Shown in pieces: positions 29,992-39,272 of a stretch of DNA of 64,000 bases. The position numbers and the translations under genes were made by a program. The stretch spans positions 1 through 64,000 of the forward strand of contig JAQVCV010000013.1 in NCBI GenBank assembly GCA_028689615.1, written 5' to 3'. The notes beneath the pieces were generated by a model. The model had not been told where the DNA came from and made no database searches. It saw only the letters and a list, made by a program, of their open reading frames with translations. Source of the DNA: Bacteroidales bacterium (GTDB taxonomy: Bacteria > Bacteroidota > Bacteroidia > Bacteroidales > TTA-H9). How positions within the stretch are numbered: the first letter of the stretch is position 1; the number at the start of each line of letters is the position of its first letter.

Positions 29992-30891
29992 ATGTCAAAA
30001 ATCAGGACTCCTCTAATAATTAGTGCATCACGCATGACCGATATGCCTGCTTTTTACCCCTTTGAATTGATCGATGGGGTAAATCAACGACTGGCCAAGG
30101 GTCAACCCTTACACACAATCGTGTTGTGGACCAAACACGCGCGTTCGTTGTTTGCTGAACCCTTGGTATCGGCTCTTGAAGGGTGGAAAAAAGGCGGTAT
30201 TGTGGTTTCTGTTCAACTAACCGTTACAGGTTTTGGAGGCGAAGAATTTTTAAACAAAGCCGGACATCCTGTGCAGGTAGAGCCTGGTGTTCCTGCCTTG
30301 GCCGACAGTTTGAGTGTGTTGCCACGGCTTGTGGCTTTGGTTGGCCCCACCGATGCAATCACCATCCGGTTCGATCCGATTATGAGACTTTCGGGAGCTG
30401 GTGGTCGGTTTTTTTCAAACCTCGATCAACTCCCGAAGGTGCTGGCGGCCATGAAAGAAAACAAATTGAGGCGCATGGTTTTCAGCTTTCTTGAACCAGG
30501 AGTTTATCGGAAGACCGATCGGCACTTTAGTGAAGCTGGTCTTGATATTGTTCAGTTCAATCTTGATGAAAAGAGGCAAATTGCGCTTCATCTTGCCTGG
30601 CAATCAGCTCAATCAGAGGTTAAAGCTTTGTCGTGTTGTGTTGAAGGCCTCCCATCAATAGCCTGCATCGATGGTTCTTTTCTTTCTGGCTTGGCTCCCC
30701 ACCTGCCTCCTCCGTCGCTGAAACAACCGTATAGCCGCAGGTTGTGTGGTTGCACCACATCGGTTGATATAGGAGGGTGGCCGCCAAGGCTCTGTTATTC
30801 AGGTTGCCTCTACTGTTATGCACGCCCGCAGGTTGGTAAACCCGATCAAAGCCTGAAGGCTTCAGTTGACAGGTTAAAGTCAACGAAGTAG
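29992..30891 (+). CDS. DUF1848 family protein
   Basis: LIISASRMTDMPAFYPFELI...VLWTKHA; C-terminal CGCTTSVDIGGWPPRLCYSGCLYCYA cysteine motif. Confidence 0.88.
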   Translation: MSKIRTPLIISASRMTDMPAFYPFELIDGVNQRLAKGQPLHTIVLWTKHARSLFAEPLVSALEGWKKGGIVVSVQLTVTGFGGEEFLNKAGHPVQVEPGVPALADSLSVLPRLVALVGPTDAITIRFDPIMRLSGAGGRFFSNLDQLPKVLAAMKENKLRRMVFSFLEPGVYRKTDRHFSEAGLDIVQFNLDEKRQIALHLAWQSAQSEVKALSCCVEGLPSIACIDGSFLSGLAPHLPPPSLKQPYSRRLCGCTTSVDIGGWPPRLCYSGCLYCYARPQVGKPDQSLKASVDRLKSTK

Positions 30892-31484
30892 TTGGCACGA
30901 GATTTCAATGATCTTACTATGGCATGTTCGCGGTTATAGATCTGCCTCTTCCAGGCATCAGGAGTTTCTTCGGCAGGAAGAGGCTCCTCAGAGATCACCT
31001 CTTTGTAGGTGTTTTCAATAAAAACCCTGAGATCGGCGTGTTCAGTGCTTATAGCATAGAGTCCATCAACAATCAATACATCAATCCCGTTAAAGTTGGT
31101 TACCAACTTGTCGATGTGGTTGTTGATAGCGTCGCGCAGTGGCAGGGTGCTTTCAACCCCTTTTTTGAAATCGTTGATGTTTTGTTCCAGCAGTTTCCAG
31201 TCGATTTCCGACAACCCTACCGATTCAATCCCGTTCTTTTTTCTGATTTCGTCACGCCTGGCAGGAGGTTGAAAATAGTAGCTTGCAAGATGGATGATCT
31301 TCGATGAGAGTCCCTTCTTTTTTAATTTGACCCCCAGAGAATGGGCAACAGCCGATTTTCCGGTGCGGTTTTCGCCGCTAATGGCAATAACATATTTCGG
31401 GTGGTAATCTTCGGCAACTCTTTCTGCAAGCATCTTGGCCGCCCTGCGATGTTTCTTGCTGATCCTTAATTCAAATTCGTACAT
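30846..31484 (-). CDS. Uridine kinase-like P-loop protein
   Basis: VIAISGENRTGKSAVAHSLG P-loop, DVLIVDGLYAI; convergent 46-bp overlap with the DUF1848 gene. Confidence 0.8.
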   Translation of the reverse strand: MYEFELRISKKHRRAAKMLAERVAEDYHPKYVIAISGENRTGKSAVAHSLGVKLKKKGLSSKIIHLASYYFQPPARRDEIRKKNGIESVGLSEIDWKLLEQNINDFKKGVESTLPLRDAINNHIDKLVTNFNGIDVLIVDGLYAISTEHADLRVFIENTYKEVISEEPLPAEETPDAWKRQIYNREHAIVRSLKSRANYFVDFNLSTEAFRL

Positions 31485-31543
31485 ATCTGTTATTTGATAG
31501 AATGTGACCGCAAATATATGCAACTTCCGTTTCTTTGGTGGCG

Positions 31544-31551
31544 TATCTTTG
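31544..31551 (+). promoter_or_regulatory. Bacteroidetes-type -7 element TATCTTTG
   Basis: Matches TAnnTTTG; immediately upstream of the AlbA_2 gene and downstream of the ORF-track ATG, implying a later start (GTG 31567). Confidence 0.5.
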
Positions 31552-31566
31552 CACAAAATTGTTGTT

Positions 31567-32229
31567 GTGGAGAAAGGATTGAAGCATCCGGTTGTTGAAT
31601 TGATAGGGCAGGGTGAAGGGCAGAGGCTCGACTTCAAGTTCGCCGTGAACGATTCGTTGAAGATTGCCCGATCTCTTGTGGCTTTCGCCAATACCGATGG
31701 AGGAACGTTGCTTATCGGGGTGAAGGACAATGGCGTGATTGCCGGTGTACGAACGGCTGAAGAGTATTATATGGTGGAGGCTGCCGCATCGGTTTACTCT
31801 TCTCCCAGTATTGAATTTACCAGCAAAGAATGGAACATTGCAGGTAGAAAGGTTTTGGAAATTACGGTGAAAAAAGGGTTACACCCTCCTTACTTCGTGG
31901 TCGAAAGTGGTTCGGGAAAGCACCTCTATTTAAGGATTAACGACAGCAATGTGGAAACCGACCGGCTGATGACCAGGTTTATCAAACTACGACATGTTCA
32001 AAAGGGTGGTTTTCTGTCGGTTGGCGAATCAGAAAAGGCTATTTTTGACGCATTGAACCAGCAAAGTCCGCTCTCTTTTCCAGAGTTGTCGAACCGGATT
32101 GCTGTTCGTCGGAGGGTTGCTGCACAAATTGTAGTCAACATGTTGTTGATGAAATTGCTGGAATGGCGCTGGGATGGTCATCAATTTGTTTACCAGATCG
32201 CCGCACAAGAATACACGTCACCTGATTAA
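31567..32229 (+). CDS. AlbA_2-domain (Schlafen-like) putative DNA-binding protein
   Basis: GEGQRLDFKFAVNDSLKIARSLVAFANTDGGTLLIGVKDNGVIAG. Start at GTG 31567 inferred from the promoter position. Confidence 0.85.
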   Translation: MEKGLKHPVVELIGQGEGQRLDFKFAVNDSLKIARSLVAFANTDGGTLLIGVKDNGVIAGVRTAEEYYMVEAAASVYSSPSIEFTSKEWNIAGRKVLEITVKKGLHPPYFVVESGSGKHLYLRINDSNVETDRLMTRFIKLRHVQKGGFLSVGESEKAIFDALNQQSPLSFPELSNRIAVRRRVAAQIVVNMLLMKLLEWRWDGHQFVYQIAAQEYTSPD

Positions 32230-32460
32230 AGGCTTGATTTTCTCCTCAGCCGATCTGATGATAAATTCCATCTGGTTAAGTCCCTGATCTGAGAACTGGT
32301 ATTTATGGTCTTTTAAAAAATCAATGGCTTCGATAAGCAATGGCAGCTCTTCTTGGGTTGGATTCTTATCGTTGGCCAATAATGAGGTATTTATAAAGGC
32401 GATCTTTTCGCCTACCAGAGCATACAACTCTGATTTGTTGGTGTAATAACGAGCCGTCAT
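32218..32460 (-). CDS. Small conserved-looking hypothetical protein
   Basis: 80-aa ORF between two genes, plausible composition, convergent with the AlbA_2 gene. Confidence 0.6.
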   Translation of the reverse strand: MTARYYTNKSELYALVGEKIAFINTSLLANDKNPTQEELPLLIEAIDFLKDHKYQFSDQGLNQMEFIIRSAEEKIKPLIR

Positions 32461-32561
32461 AAAAGGTGCGATACAGTTTAGGTTGCAATGATACGGAAAA
32501 GAGATCGGAAAACAATACGTGCCTTAAGCGAACAGGCTTCCTGGTTCTGATCAAATGAAGT

Positions 32562-33836
32562 CTAAAAAACGGGCAATGCACCGGGCAGGGTGATTGTAAA
32601 TTCGGCCCATAGCTTCTCCTCACTGCGTGCTGCGATGGTTCCTCCGTGTTTTTCAACTATCCACCATGTAAGATACAGCCCCAGACCAGTCCCTTTTCGG
32701 TCTTCGCTGCCAACTTGCTGCAATCTGCTAAACCGCTTGAAAAGCTTCTTCGATTGTTCTGGCGAAAAGCCAAATCCTTCGTTTCGAACTGTAAAGATCA
32801 GGTTTCCACGATTGAATTCGAGGCTAACAACAACTTCGGTGGCTTCGTAACCATATTTGGCGGCGTTGTCGAGCAGGTTGATTATAGCCATGCGCAACAG
32901 CGCGGGATCGGCGGTGAGGGAGTAGTCGTTTTCGGGTCGGGCAAACCGAAGCAGGTTGCCCCTCTCCTTGTAGCGAGGCTCAACAGTGTCGCGGGCCACA
33001 TCGAACACATCAGCCAGAAAAGAAATTTCTTCTTCCGGGTTGAATTGCATTTCTCCTGTCTCCAGCCTCGATAAGCCGAGGTAGTTGTTTACCATATTCA
33101 CCAAATACCCCGATACTCTTACCATCTTTCCTACAGTATCGGAGGCCAGCGGATCAGTATCTCCCAGATATCCATCCAGATAGGTGTGTCCTAAAGTCAT
33201 AAGCGAGGCTAGTGGGCTTTTCATTTCATGAGCCACAAACCCCAACAATTGCATGTAATCGGTCCGGGCCTGCTGAAGTTTCGTAATGGTCCAGATTTTT
33301 TCAACTGCCTGAGCAATTCTGTCAACAACTGCCTGCATCAATGCCGCATGACTGTATTGATAGGCATCGGGCATTTTTGATGATATAAACAGGAATCCAA
33401 CCGCACGATCGTTCACCCTCAAGGGGAGGGTAAGACTTGATCGTAACCCTTCATTAATCAGTAGTTTGGTTGATTGCGACTGTGGGTTTTTGGCCAGATA
33501 ATCTTCAAATTGATCGATGATACGGGCTTTCCCTTCGTCGAGCAGAGGCTTCAGGGTTGAATTGCGCAGACTGGCAGTATAACCTTCTCCCAGCCAAAGG
33601 TCTGCATAGTCGGCTTTGCAAAGACGTGCTGTAACTCGTAACCCATCGTTTTCGACAAAACTGATACCGATGCGATTGCACGGAACCAACTCGCGCGAAT
33701 GGTTCCATAACATTTCCATTAAGCAATCGATGGTTTGGCATCCAAGCAGATGCTTGTCGATGTGTATCAATACGGCCTTCTCATTGTCTGTCAGGGCAAT
33801 TTTTACATCGTGAGGAGCTATGTATTTTATGGCCAT
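32562..33836 (-). CDS. GAF-domain sensor histidine kinase
   Basis: H-box FVAHEMKSPLASL, NLLDNAAKYG, GFGFSPEQSKKLF, GTGLGLYLTWWIVEKHGG. Confidence 0.93.
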   Translation of the reverse strand: MAIKYIAPHDVKIALTDNEKAVLIHIDKHLLGCQTIDCLMEMLWNHSRELVPCNRIGISFVENDGLRVTARLCKADYADLWLGEGYTASLRNSTLKPLLDEGKARIIDQFEDYLAKNPQSQSTKLLINEGLRSSLTLPLRVNDRAVGFLFISSKMPDAYQYSHAALMQAVVDRIAQAVEKIWTITKLQQARTDYMQLLGFVAHEMKSPLASLMTLGHTYLDGYLGDTDPLASDTVGKMVRVSGYLVNMVNNYLGLSRLETGEMQFNPEEEISFLADVFDVARDTVEPRYKERGNLLRFARPENDYSLTADPALLRMAIINLLDNAAKYGYEATEVVVSLEFNRGNLIFTVRNEGFGFSPEQSKKLFKRFSRLQQVGSEDRKGTGLGLYLTWWIVEKHGGTIAARSEEKLWAEFTITLPGALPVF

Positions 33837-33849
33837 CGGGTTTGATGAA

Positions 33850-35448
33850 TTAGAGTGGGATTGTCAATTTAATACGGCCCCATTTATGCCATCGGGCATT
33901 CTTAAATTCAGGGCTGGCAATGTTTTGAATAAACGAAGCAGTATAGCGCTTGTAGGATAGCGAAAGGCCAGCCTCTGCAGACCAAGTAAGGTGGTGTATT
34001 TCGTTAAATTGAAGCGTGTAAGGGCTCTCCTTATTAATCAGACCGCCTTGCAGTGTTGCATCGTAACCATTGGCATTCACTCTGCTAAGCAGGTGAAAAT
34101 CGTAGGCGAAATAGGTGTACCAGGGTTGTTTGGGTGAAAAGTGAAGCGGAAGGTTATAGAAATGCTTGAAATAGGAGGAGTTGCTTCCCCAGTGGTATTT
34201 TAATCCAACAGCACCCCGGGTGTACAGCGATCCGGCCATCAGATCGGTGATTAACATGATGTTGTGGTTGTTGCTGTTGTAGAAACCTTTTTCCAGACTC
34301 ATGTTGTAGTTCAGAAGAAAATCGTTGACTATTTGATTTTTCCATCCTTTGGGGCGTTTTTCTTCACCATGAAGGTAACTTTGGATGGATCCCCCTCCCG
34401 ATGCAGGACCGATCACCCCCAAAAAGAGTTCGGTTGTGAGCCGGAAACGGCTGGTAGCATTGTTGAAGATGCTGAAATTTCCGGCCAGTAAATAAGAGGC
34501 AAAAGGTCTGTCGCCATATTGAATATCTTCACGAACAGGATATTGAGGAGTGTACATGTTTTGAATCACAGAGAATCCGTAGTAGGTCTCCCCATGTTTT
34601 GAAGGGGAAATCAGGCATCTGGAGAGGGGGGAATACTGCCACAAGGGTGCCAGATGTTCAATGGCGACGCCGTTGGTATAGTAGATATCGGTGTTGGCGA
34701 AAATATCGTTATCGAATTTTATAAGCAGAATGGGATGCTGCCAAATTTTGTTAAGAACCACAGGAAGAGAACTCTCCGAAAAGTCGGGAATAGTCGAATC
34801 CGTTTTACCGGGTTCGGTGAGATAACCTGTGATGGTGCGCAGCCTGCCAAAATGCAGGTATTCACGCATTTTAATATTTTCCTCTGTTTCAACAGGAGGA
34901 GTCGAAGTTAAGCGCTGTTTTATCTTGTTAGTAACCTCAATTTCGACAGGCTTCTCTGGTGCTAGAACAAATCCTGGAATCACTGTACGCAAAAGCCTAA
35001 GACTCGATTGAAAATCAGGACTTAGAGTAAGTGTCGTCATCCCTTTTTCGAAATACAGCACTCCCCAGGGCGATGCAAGTTCCTTAACTTCAACCAATGT
35101 GGTTTTCCCGTTGATTTCCAGAAATTTGATTTGATCAGCCCGGGTGTATTGATAAGGAATCTGCAAACTGTCGAAAAGTCGTTTAAGACGGTCGTTGCTT
35201 CTTGTAAGGCTGTCGCGAAGCTGAAAGTAAGAGTCTCCTGCCACTTTCATCAACGAGTCGTTGTAACCATCGGGGGGATTGTAGAAGACTGCCCCGCTTT
35301 CGTTAACTATAAGTGTTTCAATATCAGAAGTCTTTTTAGTTGAGTCTCCTGTATTGCACGATGCAATCAGCAACAAAAGCCCTAGTAATAATGGTTGAGA
35401 AAGAGAAAGGTCTGTCAACCGGTTGTATTTATGCAAGCGTATAATCAC
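33850..35448 (-). CDS. Lipid A deacylase LpxR-like (DUF2219) protein with lipoprotein-type N-terminal extension
   Basis: LIKFDNDIFANTDIYYTNGVAIEHLAPLWQYSPL, YGDRPFASYLLAG, GVIGPASGGGSIQSYLHGEEKRPKGWKNQ; lipobox-like LLLLIASC. Confidence 0.82.
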   Translation of the reverse strand: MIIRLHKYNRLTDLSLSQPLLLGLLLLIASCNTGDSTKKTSDIETLIVNESGAVFYNPPDGYNDSLMKVAGDSYFQLRDSLTRSNDRLKRLFDSLQIPYQYTRADQIKFLEINGKTTLVEVKELASPWGVLYFEKGMTTLTLSPDFQSSLRLLRTVIPGFVLAPEKPVEIEVTNKIKQRLTSTPPVETEENIKMREYLHFGRLRTITGYLTEPGKTDSTIPDFSESSLPVVLNKIWQHPILLIKFDNDIFANTDIYYTNGVAIEHLAPLWQYSPLSRCLISPSKHGETYYGFSVIQNMYTPQYPVREDIQYGDRPFASYLLAGNFSIFNNATSRFRLTTELFLGVIGPASGGGSIQSYLHGEEKRPKGWKNQIVNDFLLNYNMSLEKGFYNSNNHNIMLITDLMAGSLYTRGAVGLKYHWGSNSSYFKHFYNLPLHFSPKQPWYTYFAYDFHLLSRVNANGYDATLQGGLINKESPYTLQFNEIHHLTWSAEAGLSLSYKRYTASFIQNIASPEFKNARWHKWGRIKLTIPL

Positions 35449-35712
35449 ACTAATTCAATAATCCTGCAAAAGTATTGAAAAGCCAGTTGTTGTCAAAAAG
35501 CAGATGTAACGTTTGCCTTGGGTTTACGTCGTAGAGATGTTGTATCATCAGGGGTGTTTGAAATCGAACACATACTGGATTAAACCGGACAATAAAAAGC
35601 TTGAAGTTAAGGACTATAAGCTACATTAGATTTATAATTAATTGATTGTTTAATAATTACACTGTTTGGCATGAATTCTGAAAGTTCCTCGCAGTGTTGA
35701 AAAATTCAAAAT

Positions 35713-36021
35713 ATGGTCGCCAAATTAAAGCCTAATGAAGTTGTTATCAAAGCTGGTGATTCTGTTCATCAGGCAGATAGTTTCTCAATTAAGGGAAAAC
35801 TGATTCTTACTAACCAGCGGTTGTATTTTAAAAGACACGAGAGCAGCAGTGATGAGTACTTACTCGAAGTGTTGCCTGCTGAAATTCAGGATGTTGTATG
35901 TTACAAATCTGGATGGTTTTCTGACAACGGTTTGCAAATCCAAACCAAAGATGGCCGTAAGCTGAGTTTCGTCATGAAGAACCGTTCCGACTGGGGCGAG
36001 ATGATAGCCCGAATGTGTTGA
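35713..36021 (+). CDS. PH/GRAM-like small protein
   Basis: SFSIKGKLILTNQRLYFKRHESS...QIQTKDGRKLSFVMKNRSDWGEMI. Confidence 0.65.
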   Translation: MVAKLKPNEVVIKAGDSVHQADSFSIKGKLILTNQRLYFKRHESSSDEYLLEVLPAEIQDVVCYKSGWFSDNGLQIQTKDGRKLSFVMKNRSDWGEMIARMC

Positions 36022-36091
36022 TTCAGAATATCTCATCATATTTTGTTTGTTGGTTTTTGGTTAATATCATTTGGTTACTTGTAAATGATTT

Positions 36092-36126
36092 AGAAGAAGG
36101 GTCTCCGGGAGGATCCCCTTCTTCTC
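36092..36126 (+). terminator. Hairpin terminator-like structure downstream of the PH-like gene
   Basis: AGAAGAAGGG..CCCTTCTTCT arms followed by ccattttt. Confidence 0.65.
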
Positions 36127-36614
36127 CATTTTTGCACTTTTGCTTCTGATGTAGTTGTGAAGTATCCATTGAAAAGGATAATCCTGGATTGTAAGTTGTC
36201 TGTTAGTTTTTAACTAATTCTGAATTGTCGATACCATTCATTAGCAGTGCATTGAAGTTGAAAGTCGCCATTTTTTGCAATTCAGCAAACCTTTTATAAG
36301 TTACTTTTCTCGAAATCCTGGTTATGTTTTAGTTGATTTCCCAACCTTTTTTTTCACAGTTGATTGGGTTGCTCCCGAGCAGTGGCTCAATTTATTAACC
36401 TCGCATCATTTGATGTTATTCAAAAAAGGTTGCCGTTAATTTGTTTGTAAGGTGTTTAATTTCATGTATATGCATATTGAACCACCCTTCTTGATGTTTT
36501 TTTTGCAAAAAATTTATCTTTTCCAGAAAAATTATTCTAATCAAAATTTATAATAATTCATGATGATTATATGTATTATCCGAAAACACAAATTCTATCC
36601 ACTTTGAATTTTGG

Positions 36615-36644
36615 CGTTAAGAGGTCGTTAAGTTATTGTTAAAC
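36615..36644 (+). promoter_or_regulatory. Candidate activator-binding iterons with 11-bp period
   Basis: CGTTAAG at 36615, CGTTAAG at 36626, TGTTAAA at 36637. Confidence 0.5.
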
Positions 36645-36768
36645 AGTAGAGTTTCGTTTTCGTGGCAGAGTGAATATGTTGCTTGAAATGATTGCGGATA
36701 GCATAGCACCCTTGAGAGTAAAGTGGATTAAAATACTATATAATTGTAAATCAGATTGTGGTATGTTT

Positions 36769-36784
36769 TGGCACGATGCTTGCA
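36769..36784 (+). promoter_or_regulatory. Sigma-54 (-24/-12) promoter TGGCACGATGCTTGCA
   Basis: GG (36770-36771), N10, GC (36782-36783); near-exact match to YTGGCACG-N4-TTGCW, in intergenic DNA. Confidence 0.75.
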
Positions 36785-36794
36785 CTTATATAAT

Positions 36795-36932
36795 CGCTGT
36801 TGCAGGTAAAACCTGGTAATACCAAACTAAACTCTCTTTACCTACTTTTCATTAGTTGTTTTTGTTGTTTTAGAAGTTACTTTTTAGTACTTGAGAAGCC
36901 GGTTCGCAGTAGATGCGCACCGGTTTTCTTTT
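36795..36932 (+). ncRNA. Candidate sigma-54-dependent small RNA (about 138 nt)
   Basis: Bounded by the sigma-54 promoter and an intrinsic terminator; no ATG-initiated ORF between; internal alternative pairings (CAGGT-aaa-ACCTG; AGGTAAA/TTTACCT). Confidence 0.5.
36896..36932 (+). terminator. Rho-independent terminator
   Basis: AAGCCGGTTCGCA-gtaga-TGCGCACCGGTTT with one internal mismatch, followed by TCTTTT on the + strand. Confidence 0.8.
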
Positions 36933-36986
36933 GTGCAAATTGGTAATCGTGTTTTGTTTAGTTTTTGTTGGTTGATTTATTGAAAT

Positions 36987-38153
36987 CTAATATGTTATGA
37001 ATTTTTTAATCGTTTTAAATATATTGTCAAAGGCCATGTCTACCTCCGATTGTATCGATGCGTCTTTTGAGATTGGAAACGGATTTTCGTGACAATAAGC
37101 AAATTTAAAGTCTGATTGAACTACTTCCACCATGGTTCCCCTGAAAAGTTTTTTTGTAGCACCCGAAGGAATCACCCGATCTTGTTTAAGCGTGATTACT
37201 TTAATCATCTTCCGGTAAGCGTTAAAGGCCTCTTTAATTAATCTGGAATTGCGCGTCGGAGCTGTCATGGCATCAAATGCCTGTCCAATGGTCTCCTTTT
37301 TAAGAAAATTACCAAGAGGTGATTGTGCTTTCATCTGACGTTGTGTTTCATACATGTAAAAATTGTAAATGGAATGAAATGCCTCTTTATTCATAATGTA
37401 CTTCGATATTCCGTTCATGGCTGAAAAAGGGGCGCCTCCGGCCAAAACAAATGTTTTCAAGGGTGGTGTGGAGGTTAGGAAATTGTTAAGCATCATGATT
37501 TGTGAAAGAAATGCTCCGATAGAGTAGGCCACTACTTCAACCTGGCGGAAGCCCTGCAGTTGGGCAATCTTGTCATTTTGAATTTGGTTGATCAACTGAT
37601 AAATATCGTTCACGCTTTGAAGACCTGATGTTAAAAATCGCAGTGGGTTGCTTGTTAATCGTTTGCTAATCATGTAATTCACGAAAGTAGTAGAACTGGA
37701 AGTTGTTCCAGTTTGCTCATGATTCATGATGTCGGAGACGGTTCGTGCATTGCTCCAAAATGCCGGAGATCGGTTCATGTGAAACGAGATCGGGAACAAT
37801 ATGACGGGTAGTTGCAACTCTTCTGCCAGCCAGGCTCCCCAACTCCAGTACTTATTCCACGATCGTTCGTTGAGGCCGTGCAGAAGCAGCAAGGCCTTAC
37901 TTCCTGAATGATAGTTAACAGGACTTATTATTGGATATTTAAATTGATAGTTTTCGGAAACCAGGTTGTCGTTGTTCTCTGGATGCAAATGGGTAGTTTT
38001 TAGATCGATAGTTTGTTGTTGCGATTTGTAATCGATCCATTGAACCATAAGGGTGGATGTGTTGGTAGAAACCAACCGGTTGGTACCGGTTGTTGTTTTG
38101 GCAAAGAGTTCATTAAGCTCGTGGTAGGTCATCGGTGTCAATATTTCTGACAA
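36987..38153 (-). CDS. Alpha/beta-hydrolase-like protein
   Basis: ALLLLHGLNERSWNKYWSWGAWLAEEL, VEVVAYSIGAFLSQI (nucleophile-elbow-like), KQDRVIPSGAT. Confidence 0.75.
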   Translation of the reverse strand: MSEILTPMTYHELNELFAKTTTGTNRLVSTNTSTLMVQWIDYKSQQQTIDLKTTHLHPENNDNLVSENYQFKYPIISPVNYHSGSKALLLLHGLNERSWNKYWSWGAWLAEELQLPVILFPISFHMNRSPAFWSNARTVSDIMNHEQTGTTSSSTTFVNYMISKRLTSNPLRFLTSGLQSVNDIYQLINQIQNDKIAQLQGFRQVEVVAYSIGAFLSQIMMLNNFLTSTPPLKTFVLAGGAPFSAMNGISKYIMNKEAFHSIYNFYMYETQRQMKAQSPLGNFLKKETIGQAFDAMTAPTRNSRLIKEAFNAYRKMIKVITLKQDRVIPSGATKKLFRGTMVEVVQSDFKFAYCHENPFPISKDASIQSEVDMAFDNIFKTIKKFITY

Positions 38154-38299
38154 AGGAAGTATTTCTGTTATAAAAGTTTTTCTTATTGTTTCATAAACAG
38201 CCTGATTGGGATAAAATTTGAATAGCAGGGCTGGTTTTTTATATTACGGGATAAAAATTAACGGATATTTGCACTGATTAAACCACCCAAAATTGTTCT

Positions 38300-39157
38300 A
38301 TGGTTAATTTAAACCAACCGCTTCCCGGGTATCTCACATCTAAGGCCAATATTATTCGTTTGGTTGGGTTTACCGCGCTTTTCGCGCTGGTTTTCATCAA
38401 TATTTATGCTCCGTTTGGTGTGGAAACATGGTACAATGTTACCCGTTTGGAGTTGTTTGTTTACAGCAGTCTGGTCATTCTCACAGGTGTTCTGGTGGTT
38501 GTGGTCAGCAGAATTATTCTTTATTTTGTTTCTAATCGGGTTCAACTAACTGTTTTCCAGTACCTGGTGTGGATTCTTGGTGAGGTTTTCTTGATGGCTC
38601 TATTCTATACGCTTTATGAAAAGCTCATTTTAAGCGATAACCGACCATTGGAAACCGTTTTTGGCAACTCGGTTCAAAATACTGCCCTGGTGCTCTTTCT
38701 ACCCTATTCAGTTTTATGGCTTTATTTTTCATATGTGGATAAAAAAGGACAAATCGAAGCTTTGCGGGAGAACACGGGATCGGCTTTCGATTTTAAATCG
38801 CCCATGGTTGGTTTCCCCGATGAGAAGGGTGTTTTGCAACTATCGCTTCTTAGTGCCGATATTCTCTTTATCGAAGCATCAAGCAACTATGTTGTAGTTG
38901 CCTATGTGAAAAAGGATAAGGTGAGCCGGTTTCTGCTGCGCAATACTATGAAAAAGTTGGAGCCTGAATTGGTCGATTATGGAATAATTCGGTGTCATCG
39001 TTCCTTTATGGTGAATGTGGATAGAGTGAGGCTGATGCGTAAGGATAAGACTGGTCTGGTACTGGAGTTGGATTCCCCTGAAAATCTTGAGATACCGGTT
39101 ACAAAAACTTATCTTGATGCTTTGCTGAAGATATTCGGCCAACACGTGGGATTATAA
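38300..39157 (+). CDS. Membrane-anchored LytTR-domain transcriptional regulator
   Basis: N-terminal TM helices; ILFIEASSNYVVVAYVKKDKVSRFLLRNTMKKLEPEL...IRCHRSFMVNVDRV LytTR motif. Confidence 0.9.
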   Translation: MVNLNQPLPGYLTSKANIIRLVGFTALFALVFINIYAPFGVETWYNVTRLELFVYSSLVILTGVLVVVVSRIILYFVSNRVQLTVFQYLVWILGEVFLMALFYTLYEKLILSDNRPLETVFGNSVQNTALVLFLPYSVLWLYFSYVDKKGQIEALRENTGSAFDFKSPMVGFPDEKGVLQLSLLSADILFIEASSNYVVVAYVKKDKVSRFLLRNTMKKLEPELVDYGIIRCHRSFMVNVDRVRLMRKDKTGLVLELDSPENLEIPVTKTYLDALLKIFGQHVGL

Positions 39158-39272
39158 AAACCTGATCGCTTTGAGCAATTGAAAAGTCTGGTTCGACTGC
39201 CCCAAATCCCCCTTCATCGGTAATTGGTTGTTTGTTATAGAAGGGTTGGTTTTTTTTGCAAGAAAAAAAACT

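Noticed and set aside
30893-30909. Second sigma-54-like sequence TTGGCACGAGATTTCA
   Set aside because: The -12 GC is missing (TTTCA) and it lies inside the coding end of the uridine-kinase-like gene.
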